This document shows positions 38,002-46,052 of a DNA stretch of 64,000 nucleotides, one piece after another (position 1 is the stretch's first letter; the number at the start of each line of letters is the position of its first letter). The stretch is taken from positions 1-64,000 of the forward strand of contig NZ_RCZP01000025.1 in assembly GCF_006438825.1 (NCBI RefSeq). Reading direction: 5' to 3'. This stretch comes from Muricoccus nepalensis (GTDB lineage: Bacteria > Pseudomonadota > Alphaproteobacteria > Acetobacterales > Acetobacteraceae). The translations under genes and the position numbers were made by a program. The notes beneath the pieces are model-generated. The model made no database searches, was not told the DNA's origin, and saw nothing but the letters and a program-made list of their open reading frames with translations.

Positions 38002-39153
38002 ATGATGCGGCTTGCCGTTTTGAAGGAGCGACGCGCGGACGAGGCCCGCGTGGCGGCGGTGCCGGAGACCGTGAGGAAGTTGATCGGGCTCGGGCTGACC
38101 GTCGCGGTCGAGGCCGGGGCGGGGTTGCCCGCGGGCTTTCCGGACGCCGCCTACGCCGAGGCGGGTGCCGAGGTGGCGCCGGACGCGGCCGCCGCGCTGG
38201 CGGGCGCCGGGATCGTGCTGAAGGTGCGCGCGCCGCTGGCGGCCGGGGAGGGGGAGGTGGACGAGCTCTCGCTCATCCCGCGCGGGGCCCTGCTGATCGG
38301 CACGCTGGGCGCGGACAAGGAGGCGGCCGGGCGCTACGCCGAGGCCGGGGTGGACGCCGCGGCGATGGAGATGCTGCCGCGGATCACGCGGGCGCAGAGC
38401 ATGGACGTGCTCTCCTCCCAGGCGAACCTCGCGGGGTACCGGGCGGTGGTGGAGGCGGCGGGGGCGTTTGACCGCGGCTTCCCGATGCTGATGACGGCGG
38501 CGGGCACGATCCCGGCCGCGAACGTGATGGTCATGGGCGCGGGGGTCGCGGGGCTGCAGGCCATCGCGACGGCGCGGCGGCTCGGCGGGCGGGTCTCGGC
38601 GACCGACGTGCGGCCGGCGGCCAAGGAGGAGATCAAGTCGCTCGGCGCCAGCTTCGTCGGCTACGAGGACGAGGAGAGCCGGGCGGCGCAGACGGCGGGC
38701 GGCTACGCCAAGCCGATGAGCGCGGAGTTCCTGGCCAAGCAGGGCGAGGTGGTGGCGGCGGCCATCGGCAAGATGGACATCGTGGTCTGCACGGCCCTCG
38801 TTCAGGGCCGCCGCGCGCCGATCCTGGTGACGGAGGCGATGGTCGCCTCGATGAAGCCCGGCTCGGTGATCGTGGACATCGCCTCCGACGCCGGCGGCAA
38901 CTGCGCGCTGACCAAGCCCGGCGAGATGGTGGTGACGGGGAACGGTGTGAAGGTGCTGGGCTTCCGCAACTGGCCCGCCCGCATCCCGGCCGCGGCGAGC
39001 AGCCTCTACGCCCGCAACCTGCTCACCTTTCTCACGACCTTCTGGGACAAGGACGCCTCCGCGCCGAAGCTGCCGGCGGAGGACGACCTGGTGCGCGGCG
39101 TGATGCTGACCCGGGGCGGGCAGGTCGTTCACGCCAACTTCGCGGCCGGCTGA
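38002..39153 (+). CDS. pntAA: NAD(P) transhydrogenase alpha subunit part 1 (NAD-binding, PntAA)
   Basis: Domain I of the proton-translocating transhydrogenase, 383 residues from ATG 38002 (ATG 38005 adjacent). It begins LAVLKERRADEARVAAVPETV as in alanine-dehydrogenase-like subunits. Further motifs are IPRGALLIGTL, the NAD loop GAGVAGLQAIATARRLGG and IVDIASDAGGNCALT. The frame is open upstream to 37936 but with no homology. This is the split three-gene form typical of alphaproteobacteria. Confidence 0.95.
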   Translation: MMRLAVLKERRADEARVAAVPETVRKLIGLGLTVAVEAGAGLPAGFPDAAYAEAGAEVAPDAAAALAGAGIVLKVRAPLAAGEGEVDELSLIPRGALLIGTLGADKEAAGRYAEAGVDAAAMEMLPRITRAQSMDVLSSQANLAGYRAVVEAAGAFDRGFPMLMTAAGTIPAANVMVMGAGVAGLQAIATARRLGGRVSATDVRPAAKEEIKSLGASFVGYEDEESRAAQTAGGYAKPMSAEFLAKQGEVVAAAIGKMDIVVCTALVQGRRAPILVTEAMVASMKPGSVIVDIASDAGGNCALTKPGEMVVTGNGVKVLGFRNWPARIPAAASSLYARNLLTFLTTFWDKDASAPKLPAEDDLVRGVMLTRGGQVVHANFAAG

Positions 39154-39163
39154 GGAGTACGAG

Positions 39164-39568
39164 ATGCACGCCGAGGAACTCGCGATCCGCGCCCAGGCCA
39201 TGGCCGAGCGCGCCCTTTCCCTTGCCATGGAGGCCCGGGCGGCCGCCAGCGAGGCGATGCCGATGGTCGAGCAGGGGGCAGCGGCGGCCGAGCCCTTCCT
39301 GCTGCTGCTGACGATCTTCATGCTGGCCTGCTTCGTCGGCTACCACGTCGTGTGGTCGGTGACGCCCGCGCTGCACTCGCCGCTGATGGGCGTGACCAAC
39401 GCCATCTCCTCGGTGATCGTGGTGGGCGCGATGCTGGCGACGGGGCTGGGGGAATCCTGGCTCGCCCAGGCCTTCGGCTTCCTGGCCGTGACGCTCGCCG
39501 CGGTGAACATCTTCGGGGGCTTCCTCGTGACCCGGCGGATGCTCGCCATGTTCCAGCGGAAGGGCTGA
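39164..39568 (+). CDS. pntAB: NAD(P) transhydrogenase alpha subunit part 2 (PntAB)
   Basis: 134 residues: a helical, Ala/Glu-rich N-terminus and three to four transmembrane helices of domain II (LLLLTIFMLACFVGYHVV; TNAISSVIVVGAML; FGFLAVTLAAVNIFGGFLV). It forms the proton channel with PntB. It lies 10 bases after pntAA and 4 bases before pntB. Confidence 0.95.
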   Translation: MHAEELAIRAQAMAERALSLAMEARAAASEAMPMVEQGAAAAEPFLLLLTIFMLACFVGYHVVWSVTPALHSPLMGVTNAISSVIVVGAMLATGLGESWLAQAFGFLAVTLAAVNIFGGFLVTRRMLAMFQRKG

Positions 39569-39572
39569 GGCG

Positions 39573-40982
39573 ATGGGGCACACGCTCTCGACGCTCGCGT
39601 ATCTCGTCGCGTCGGTTCTCTTCATCCTCGCGCTGAAGGGGCTCTCGCACCCCTCCACCAGCCGGCGCGGCAACATCATGGGCATGGTGGGCATGGGGAT
39701 CGCGATCGTCGCGACCCTCGCCCAGCCCGGGATGAAGGTCGGCGGCATCGGGCTCATCGTCGCGGGGCTCGCCATCGGCGGCGGGATCGGCGCGGTGGTC
39801 GCGAACCGGATCCAGATGACCTCGCTGCCGCAGCTCGTGGCCGCCTTCCACTCGCTGGTGGGCCTGGCGGCGGTCTTCGTCGCGGCGGCCGCGCTGTATG
39901 CGCCGCAAAGCTTCGGGATCGGGGTGCCCGGGAACATCCACGGGCAGTCGCTGGTGGAGATGTCGCTCGGCCTCGCGATCGGCGCGATCACCTTCTCGGG
40001 CTCGGTCATCGCCTTCGCCAAGCTCGACGGGCGGATGTCGGGCGCGCCCATCCTGTTCAACGGGCAGCACTACCTCAACGCCGCGCTCGGCATCCTGCTG
40101 GTGGTGCTGATCGCGGCCTTCGTCTGGACGGGGGGCAACCTCGCGCTCTTCTGGCTCATCGCGATCCTCGCCTTCGGGCTCGGCTTCCTGCTGATCATCC
40201 CGATCGGCGGTGCGGACATGCCGGTGGTCGTGTCCATGCTGAACAGCTACTCGGGCTGGGCGGCGGCGGGGATCGGCTTCACCATCGGCAACCTGCTGCT
40301 GATCGTGACGGGCGCGCTGGTCGGCGCCTCCGGCGCGATCCTGTCCTACATCATGTGCAAGGGGATGAACCGCTCCATCCTCAACGTGCTGCTCGGCGGC
40401 TTCGGGGCCGAGGCGGGCGGCGGGGCGGCCGCGGGGCCGGCCGGCCCGGCGCGGCCGGTGAAGTCCGGCAGCCCGGAGGACGCGGCCTACATCATGAAGA
40501 ACGCGAGCAAGGTCATCATCGTGCCCGGCTACGGCATGGCGGTGGCGCAGGCGCAGCAGGTGGTGCGGGAGATGGCCGACCTTCTGAAGAAGGAAGGAGC
40601 GACGGTGGAGTACGCGATCCATCCCGTCGCCGGCCGCATGCCCGGGCACATGAACGTGCTGCTGGCCGAGGCGAACGTGCCCTACGACGACGTGCACGAG
40701 CTCGAGGAGATCAACCCGGAGTTCGCCGAGGCCGACGTCGCCTACGTCATCGGCGCGAACGACGTGACGAACCCGGCGGCCAAGACCGACAAGTCCTCGG
40801 CCATCTACGGGATGCCGATCCTGGAGGTGGAGCGGGCGAAGACGGTGTTCTTCGTCAAGCGCGGCATGGCCAGCGGCTACGCGGGCGTGGAGAACGAGCT
40901 CTTCTTCCGGGACAACACGATGATGCTGTTCGGGGACGCGAAGAAGGTGACGCAGCAGATCGTCCAGGCGCTGCAGAAGTAG
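39573..40982 (+). CDS. pntB: NAD(P) transhydrogenase beta subunit PntB
   Basis: 469 residues: nine or so transmembrane helices (domain II), then the soluble NADP(H)-binding domain III with IIVPGYGMAVAQAQ, HPVAGRMPGHMNVLLAEA, GANDVTNPAA and KRGMASGYAGVEN. It couples hydride transfer from NADH to NADP+ with proton entry, supplying NADPH. A strong terminator follows at 41009-41038. Confidence 0.97.
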   Translation: MGHTLSTLAYLVASVLFILALKGLSHPSTSRRGNIMGMVGMGIAIVATLAQPGMKVGGIGLIVAGLAIGGGIGAVVANRIQMTSLPQLVAAFHSLVGLAAVFVAAAALYAPQSFGIGVPGNIHGQSLVEMSLGLAIGAITFSGSVIAFAKLDGRMSGAPILFNGQHYLNAALGILLVVLIAAFVWTGGNLALFWLIAILAFGLGFLLIIPIGGADMPVVVSMLNSYSGWAAAGIGFTIGNLLLIVTGALVGASGAILSYIMCKGMNRSILNVLLGGFGAEAGGGAAAGPAGPARPVKSGSPEDAAYIMKNASKVIIVPGYGMAVAQAQQVVREMADLLKKEGATVEYAIHPVAGRMPGHMNVLLAEANVPYDDVHELEEINPEFAEADVAYVIGANDVTNPAAKTDKSSAIYGMPILEVERAKTVFFVKRGMASGYAGVENELFFRDNTMMLFGDAKKVTQQIVQALQK

Positions 40983-41008
40983 CGCCGCCCGGCGCGACGG
41001 GGCGGGAC

Positions 41009-41038
41009 GGGGCCGGGAGGCGATCCCGGCCCCTTTTT
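41009..41038 (+). terminator. pntB rho-independent terminator
   Basis: A perfect 10-bp stem (GGGGCCGGGA at 41009-41018 with TCCCGGCCCC at 41024-41033), a 5-base loop and TTTTT at 41034-41038. The T-run abuts the stop codon of the convergent ChaC-like gene. Confidence 0.85.
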
Positions 41039-41799
41039 CATGCCCGGCCCGCGGCCTCGCGGGCGGCGCGGGCGCGGCCGGCTTCGATCGGGAGGGGCGG
41101 GGCGGCGGGCGCGGCGGGGGGTGACAGGTGGCGGGCGACCTCGGCCTCCAGGCTCTCGAGCAGGGCGTCGCGCAGGCCATGGCGGCGGAGGGTCTCGGCG
41201 GCGTCCAGCAGGGCGCCGGCCGCGGCGCCGCCCGGGCCGCGGGCGCGGGCCAGGCGGTCGGCGACGGTGCCGAGGGGCTGCTCCCCCTCGTAGAGCGGGT
41301 GGTTGTGGCGGGCGAGGAAGCAGAGGGCGCGGACCGGCGCGCCGCTGCCGTCATGGGCGCGGGTGAGCAGGGCGTCGCGCCAGCGCGGGTCGTGGCCGCC
41401 GGCGGCCATCTTCCGTCGCCAGACCGGCCAGAGGCGATCCTCGACCTTCGGCCCTGGCAAGTGGAGGAGGAGGCCGGCGCAGGCGAGGGCCGGGACCTCC
41501 TCCAGAGCGAGGGCGAGGGCGGGGGCGGCGGGGGTGCCGCGGTCCTGGACGTCGCGGACCGTGTAGCGGCGGGCGAGGCCCGGCAGGCGGGCGGGGGCGG
41601 CGATGTCGGGTGCGGCCTCGCCGTGGTCCCGCATCAGCGCGTCGTCGGCGAAGACCCAGAGGCCGAGCGCGGGGTCGCGCCCGTGCAGGAAGACGAGCAT
41701 CTCCGCCCGCAGGCGAAGCTCGTCGGGCGCCGGGGCGGCGGGGCCGGGCGGGGCGGGGGGGACGGCGCGCTCGATCAGGTCGTGGGTCAGCTTGGGCAT
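41038..41799 (-). CDS. ChaC-like protein with degenerate active site
   Basis: 253 residues. It is related to ChaC glutathione gamma-glutamylcyclotransferases: LWVF near residue 47, VQDRGTPAAPALALAL (85-100), GLLLHLPG, LWPVWRRKMAAGGHDPRW (123-140), ALCFLARHNHPLY, and a C-terminal LARARGPGGAAAGALL. The expected GYGSL substrate loop after LWVF is ADDAL (51-55), and the catalytic Glu of the REM motif is replaced (RRKM at 128-131). It is therefore probably not an active cyclotransferase. It starts at ATG 41799 with a weak ribosome site and is divergent from an ABC receptor gene. Confidence 0.75.
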   Translation of the reverse strand: MPKLTHDLIERAVPPAPPGPAAPAPDELRLRAEMLVFLHGRDPALGLWVFADDALMRDHGEAAPDIAAPARLPGLARRYTVRDVQDRGTPAAPALALALEEVPALACAGLLLHLPGPKVEDRLWPVWRRKMAAGGHDPRWRDALLTRAHDGSGAPVRALCFLARHNHPLYEGEQPLGTVADRLARARGPGGAAAGALLDAAETLRRHGLRDALLESLEAEVARHLSPPAAPAAPPLPIEAGRARAAREAAGRA

Positions 41800-41935
41800 G
41801 GGCGGGTCCGGGATGTCGGTGGCGGAACGCGGCAGGGGGCGGCCGGTTCGGCCGGGGGCGGCGGCGCCGATGCGCGGGCGTGACGGAGGGCGCGGTCTGT
41901 GCTGCGGTGGCGTCTCACCGGTTGGGATGGTTCCG

Positions 41936-43525
41936 ATGCAGCGACGGCAATTCCTTTCCACCGCGGGGGTCGCGCTCGGCGCCTCCCTCGCCGCGCCGGG
42001 GATCGGGCGGGCGCAGGGGGCGCGCGCGCTGCGCTTCATCCCGCAGGCGGACCTCTCCACGCTCGATCCGCACTGGAACACGGCCTACGTCACCCGCAAC
42101 CACGGCTTCATGGTCTTCGACACCCTCTACGGCACGGACGCGGGCTACGAGCCGCGGCCGCAGATGGTCGAGGGGCACGTGGTGGAGGAGGACGGGCGCC
42201 GCTGGACGCTGACGCTGCGGGACGGGCTGCTCTGGCACGACGGGACGCCCGTGCTGGCGCGGGACTGCGTGGCCTCGATCCGGCGCTGGGGCAGCCGGGA
42301 CGGTTTCGGGGGCACCCTGCTGGCCGCGACCGACGAGCTCTCCGCCCCCGACGACCGGCGGATCGTCTTCCGGCTGAAGAAGCCCTTCCCGATGCTGCCG
42401 AACGCGCTCGGCAAGTTCGGCGTCTTCATGCCGGCGATGATGCCCGAGCGCTTGGCGATGCTGCCGGCGACGACCCAGGTGCCCGAGATCGTCGGCTCCG
42501 GCCCCTTCCGCTTCCTGGCAGCCGAGCGCGTGCCGGGCGCGCGGGCGGTCTACGCGCGGAACGAGCGCTACGCGCCGGCGCCGGGCGCGCCGAGCGGGAC
42601 CGCGGGCGGGAAGGTCGTCAACCTCGACCGCGTGGAGTGGCTCACCACCCCCGACCCGGCGACGGCCGCGGCCGCGCTGCAGGCGGGCGAGGTGGACTGG
42701 TGGGACTTCGCGACGCCCGACCTGCTGCCGCTGCTGCGGCGGAACCGCAACCTGACGGTGGGGGTGCTCGACCGCGCGGGCTACGGCGCGAGCTTCCGGA
42801 TGAACCACCTGCACCCGCCCTTCGACAACCCGGCTGTGCGGCGGGCGGTGCTGGGGGCGATCGACCAGTCGGACCTGATGATCGCCTGCGCGGGCAGCGA
42901 TCCCGCGATGTGGCGCGTGCCCTGCGGCGTCTTCACGCCGGGCACGCCGCTGGCGAACGACGTGGCGCTGGACGTGCTGAGCCGCCCGCGGGACCTGGAG
43001 CGCTCGAAGCGGGAGTTGGTGGCGGCGGGCTACAAGGGGGAGCCGGTGGCCTTCCTGGTGCCGACGGACCTGCCGCACGTGAACGCCATGAGCGAGGTGA
43101 TGGCCGACACGATGAAGAAGATCGGCCTGAACGTCGACTACCAGGCGACGGACTGGGGCTCGGTGCTGACCCGCCGCGGCAGCCGGGCGGCCCCGGCGCA
43201 GGGGGGGTGGAGCGCCTTCGTCACCTTCAGCGCGGGCGCCGACAACGCGACGCCGGCGGCCCACACGCTGCTGCGGGCGAACGGGGAGACGGGCTGGTTC
43301 GGCTGGCCGACCGACCCGGAGCTCGAGACGCTGCGGGACGAGTGGTTCGACGCGCCGGACGGCACGGCGCAGCGGGCGGTGGCGGGGCGCATCCAGCGGC
43401 GCGCCTTCGAGACGGTGCCCTTCGTGCCGCTCGGCCAGTACTTCCAGGCGACGGCCTACCGGAACACGCTGAGCGACGTGTTGCCGAGCTTCGCGACCTT
43501 CTGGAACCTGCGGAAATCCGCCTGA
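41936..43525 (+). CDS. ABC transporter substrate-binding protein, family 5 (peptide/nickel type)
   Basis: 529-residue periplasmic receptor from ATG 41936. The signal peptide begins QRRQFLSTAGVALGA and ends GRAQ, with a possible Tat-like RRQFL. Family 5 features: LRFIPQADLSTLDPHWNTAY, GTDAGYEPRPQMVEGH, GLLWHDGTPV, NHLHPPFDNPAVRRAVL and GSGPFRF. No permease or ATPase gene is adjacent, so it either uses a remote transporter or serves another role. Ligand is unknown; dipeptides or opines are the usual range. Confidence 0.9.
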   Translation: MQRRQFLSTAGVALGASLAAPGIGRAQGARALRFIPQADLSTLDPHWNTAYVTRNHGFMVFDTLYGTDAGYEPRPQMVEGHVVEEDGRRWTLTLRDGLLWHDGTPVLARDCVASIRRWGSRDGFGGTLLAATDELSAPDDRRIVFRLKKPFPMLPNALGKFGVFMPAMMPERLAMLPATTQVPEIVGSGPFRFLAAERVPGARAVYARNERYAPAPGAPSGTAGGKVVNLDRVEWLTTPDPATAAAALQAGEVDWWDFATPDLLPLLRRNRNLTVGVLDRAGYGASFRMNHLHPPFDNPAVRRAVLGAIDQSDLMIACAGSDPAMWRVPCGVFTPGTPLANDVALDVLSRPRDLERSKRELVAAGYKGEPVAFLVPTDLPHVNAMSEVMADTMKKIGLNVDYQATDWGSVLTRRGSRAAPAQGGWSAFVTFSAGADNATPAAHTLLRANGETGWFGWPTDPELETLRDEWFDAPDGTAQRAVAGRIQRRAFETVPFVPLGQYFQATAYRNTLSDVLPSFATFWNLRKSA

Positions 43526-43630
43526 GTCGGCTGGATCGCTGACGCACCAACGCCGCGGCCCGCGGGGGAAGGCCCCCGCGCCGCGGCATCCGGCGTCATC
43601 ATGGCCCCTCCCGGCGGGAGGGGAAGGGGC

Positions 43631-43834
43631 TCAGAAGCCCTCGCGCTCCAGGCGCTTGCGCTCGACCTTGCGGGCGCGGCGGACGGCCTCGGCGGCCTCG
43701 CGGGCGCGGCGCTCGGAGGGCTTCTCGAAGTGGCGGCGGAGCTTCATCTCGCGGAAGACGCCCTCGCGCTGCAGCTTCTTCTTGAGCGCCTTCAGCGCCT
43801 GGTCGATGTTGTTGTCCCGAACGACGACTTGCAC
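43631..43834 (-). CDS. rpsU: 30S ribosomal protein S21
   Basis: 67 residues starting at GTG 43834, supported by AAGGAGG 10 bases upstream. The sequence [20 protein letters not shown], then [20 protein letters not shown] and a basic C-terminus, is S21. Longer in-frame starts upstream are not S21-like. It is divergent from def-coq9, the arrangement that gave the COQ9 family its name 'rpsU-divergently transcribed protein'. Confidence 0.96.
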   Translation of the reverse strand: MQVVVRDNNIDQALKALKKKLQREGVFREMKLRRHFEKPSERRAREAAEAVRRARKVERKRLEREGF

Positions 43835-44066
43835 GCGGCAACGTCCTCCTTGCCTGGAGATGATGGATGGCCGAACGGCCGGATGGATGTGAATCCGTCC
43901 GGCGAAGGTCCGGCGGTCTAGCACGCGGCCCCGCCCCCTTGGAAGCCCGAAAGCCGCGCCCCCTGGTGACGAATCCGGGTCGTGCCCCAACATGCGCGGG
44001 GACGACGGGTTGCGGAGGGCGGCGGGTTGATCGACGGGTCGGGCGACGGGGAACGGCGGGGCTGAC

Positions 44067-44606
44067 ATGGCCATTCTGAAGATCGCCCGGCTGGGCCACC
44101 CGGTGCTGCTGCAACGGGCGGAGCCGGTTCCGGACCCGACCGCCCCCTCCATGCGCCGCCTGGTGACGGACATGGCGGAGACGATGATCGACGCGAACGG
44201 GCTCGGCCTCGCGGCGCCGCAGGTGCACGTGCCGCTGCGGGTCTTCGTGATGCGGGACGGGCCGCGCGTCTTCGCCCTGTTCAACCCGGAGATCAGCCCG
44301 CTCTCCGAGGAGCGGGAGGCGGCCTGGGAGGGGTGCCTCTCAATCCCGGGGATGCGGGGCGAGGTGACGCGCCCGGCGCGGATTGCCTGGCGGGGGGTGG
44401 ACGCGGAGGGGAAGCCGGTCTCGGGCGAGGCGGACGGGCTGGCGGCGCGGGTGATGCAGCACGAGTTCGACCACCTGGAGGGGATGCTCTACCCCATGCG
44501 GATGGACGACCTGTCGCGCTTCGGCTTCTCGGAGGAGCTGGCGCGGTTCCAGGCGCCGGCGGCGCCGGACACGCCGCCACAAGAACGGAAGGAACCAGCG
44601 GCTTGA
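44067..44606 (+). CDS. def: Peptide deformylase
   Basis: Removes the formyl group from nascent N-termini. 179 residues with all three metal-site motifs: [17 protein letters not shown] and [12 protein letters not shown]. Compared with the usual order, it has a short Pro/Gln-rich C-terminal tail (about 160-179). It is divergent from rpsU and its stop overlaps the coq9 start (TTGA). This gene is not next to fmt as in many bacteria; a second def elsewhere is possible. Confidence 0.93.
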   Translation: MAILKIARLGHPVLLQRAEPVPDPTAPSMRRLVTDMAETMIDANGLGLAAPQVHVPLRVFVMRDGPRVFALFNPEISPLSEEREAAWEGCLSIPGMRGEVTRPARIAWRGVDAEGKPVSGEADGLAARVMQHEFDHLEGMLYPMRMDDLSRFGFSEELARFQAPAAPDTPPQERKEPAA

Positions 44607-45184
44607 TCGAGCGCAGCCCCGAGCGGGACGCCGCCGTCCTCGCGGCCCTGCCCCATGTCCCGCGCCTGGGCTGGACCGAGGCGGCGCTGGAGGCGGGCCT
44701 CCGCGACCTCGGTGAGGCGCCGGCGGCGCATCGCTGGCTCTTCCCGGGCGGGCCGGTCGGCGCGGCCGAGGCCTGGGCGGACCTCGCGGACCGGCGGATG
44801 GAGGAGGCGGCCGCGGCGGAGGGGCTGGAGTCGCTCCGCATCCCCGCCCGGATCCGCCGGGTGATCGCGATCCGGCTCGAGGGATCGGCGCCGCACCGCG
44901 AGGCGCTGCGCCGGGCGCTGGCCCTGATGGCGCTGCCCTGGAACGCCGGGATCGCGGCGCGGACGCTGGCGCGCACGGCGGACGCCATCTGGGCGGCGGC
45001 GGGGGACCGCTCGGCCGACTTCTCCTGGTACACGCGCCGGGCGACGGTGGCCGCCGTGTACGCCGCGACCCTCACCTACTGGCTGCGCGAGCCGGTGAGC
45101 GTGGAGGAGGCGCTGGCCTTCCTCGACCGGCGGCTGGCGGGGCTTGCGCGGCTTCGGCGGCCGGGCGCGGCGCGCGGCGGATGA
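44603..45184 (+). CDS. coq9: COQ9 family protein (rpsU-divergently transcribed)
   Basis: 193 residues from TTG 44603, with AAGGAA upstream; the start overlaps the def stop. COQ9 family features: RDAAVLAALPHVPRLGWTEAAL near the N-terminus, RIRRVIAIRLE, and ADAIWAAAGDRSADFSWYTRRATVAAVYAATL. In mitochondria COQ9 presents lipid intermediates to the COQ7 hydroxylase; the bacterial role in ubiquinone synthesis is inferred. The in-frame extension to 44333 lies inside def and is rejected. Confidence 0.92.
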   Translation: MIERSPERDAAVLAALPHVPRLGWTEAALEAGLRDLGEAPAAHRWLFPGGPVGAAEAWADLADRRMEEAAAAEGLESLRIPARIRRVIAIRLEGSAPHREALRRALALMALPWNAGIAARTLARTADAIWAAAGDRSADFSWYTRRATVAAVYAATLTYWLREPVSVEEALAFLDRRLAGLARLRRPGAARGG

Positions 45185-45231
45185 GGACCGCGGGCGGGGC
45201 TCCGGCCTTGCCATGGCATTTCCGCCACGAC

Positions 45232-45256
45232 CCCTAAACCTTTGGCAAGTTTAGGG
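45232..45256. promoter_or_regulatory. Dyad before the 45359 gene
   Basis: CCCTAAAC (45232-45239) pairs perfectly with GTTTAGGG (45249-45256), 9-base spacer. It lies 48 bases after coq9 and about 100 bases before the next start. Without a T-run it may be an operator or part of the upstream region of the secreted protein; a weak terminator for coq9 is the alternative. A short palindrome TGCCATGGCA is at 45209-45218. Confidence 0.35.
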
Positions 45257-45358
45257 CGTTGCTTTGACTTGCCGCGTGCATCGCCGGAACGGACTGGGTA
45301 GATGTGCGGGCGTGGCGGGGTTGCCGCCTCGAAATGCCCTCGGGAGAACCCGGTTCAG

Positions 45359-45898
45359 ATGTCGTCTCGCTTCCTTGCCGCGGGCCTCGCGGCCGCCCTC
45401 TTCGCCGCGCCGGCCGTGGCGCAGACCTGCGTGCAGCCGGCCGAGAAGGCCGCCTTCGACGTGCGGGCCCTGCAGAGCCAGCTCATGGTCGCCGCCCTCT
45501 CCTGCGGGCAGGAGGACCAGTACAACACCTTCGTGAACCGCTATAAGAGCGAGCTCGGCGGCGCCTACCGCGGGATCAACGCGCATTACCGCCGCACTGC
45601 GGGCGCCCGCGGCCAGTCCTCGCTCGACGGCTACATCACCCAACTCGCCAACGCGCAGTCGCAGGACGGCATCCGCCAGGGCAGCAACTTCTGCCGGAAC
45701 GTGGCGCCGCTCTTCACGGTGGCCCTGGCCGCCCCCGCGACCTCCGAGGCGCTGGCGACGGTGGCGGTGCAGAACAACCTCTCCAACCCGCACGGGCGCA
45801 GCGAGTGCGGCCCCTCCTCCACCCCGGCCGCGGCCTCCCGCCCGGCGCCGGAGCGCCGCCCCGCGGTGCGGCAGGTCTCGACGCGCCCCTCGCGCTAA
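45359..45898 (+). CDS. Secreted protein of unknown function
   Basis: 179 residues from ATG 45359 (CGGGAGAA upstream). The signal peptide (about 1-21, ending AVAQ) is followed by a roughly 120-residue helical domain with conserved-looking Cys, Tyr and Phe (TCVQPAEKAAFDVRALQSQL, ALSCGQEDQYNTFVNRYKSEL, NFCRNVAPLF), and a Pro/Ala/Arg/Ser tail. Four cysteines suggest two disulphides in the periplasm. I recognise it only as an alphaproteobacterial conserved hypothetical type. A hairpin terminator follows. Confidence 0.72.
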   Translation: MSSRFLAAGLAAALFAAPAVAQTCVQPAEKAAFDVRALQSQLMVAALSCGQEDQYNTFVNRYKSELGGAYRGINAHYRRTAGARGQSSLDGYITQLANAQSQDGIRQGSNFCRNVAPLFTVALAAPATSEALATVAVQNNLSNPHGRSECGPSSTPAAASRPAPERRPAVRQVSTRPSR

Positions 45899-45926
45899 GC
45901 CGACCACTCTTCCCGATCGCTTCCGG

Positions 45927-45949
45927 AGGGCGCCGCAAGGCGCCCTTCG
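45927..45949 (+). terminator. Terminator after the 45359 gene
   Basis: AGGGCGCC (45927-45934), GCAA tetraloop, GGCGCCCT (45939-45946), followed by TCGTCGTTT. The 8-bp perfect stem and GNRA loop are typical for intrinsic terminators in GC-rich genomes. Confidence 0.7.
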
Positions 45950-45996
45950 TCGTTTCAGGCGCCCGGCCTGGCACTTGCGGGCCCCCGAACGAAGAA

Positions 45997-46022
45997 GGGG
46001 CGGGACCCTGCGGCCCCGCCCC
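45997..46022 (-). terminator. Terminator for the OmpA-like gene
   Basis: GGGGCGGG (45997-46004) and CCCGCCCC (46015-46022). Read on the minus strand, it follows the porin stop by about 30 bases and is followed by TTCTTCGTTC. It also blocks read-through from the plus-strand gene. Confidence 0.65.
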
Positions 46023-46052
46023 CCTTTGCTCTCCCGTGAGGGGATCGCCTGC

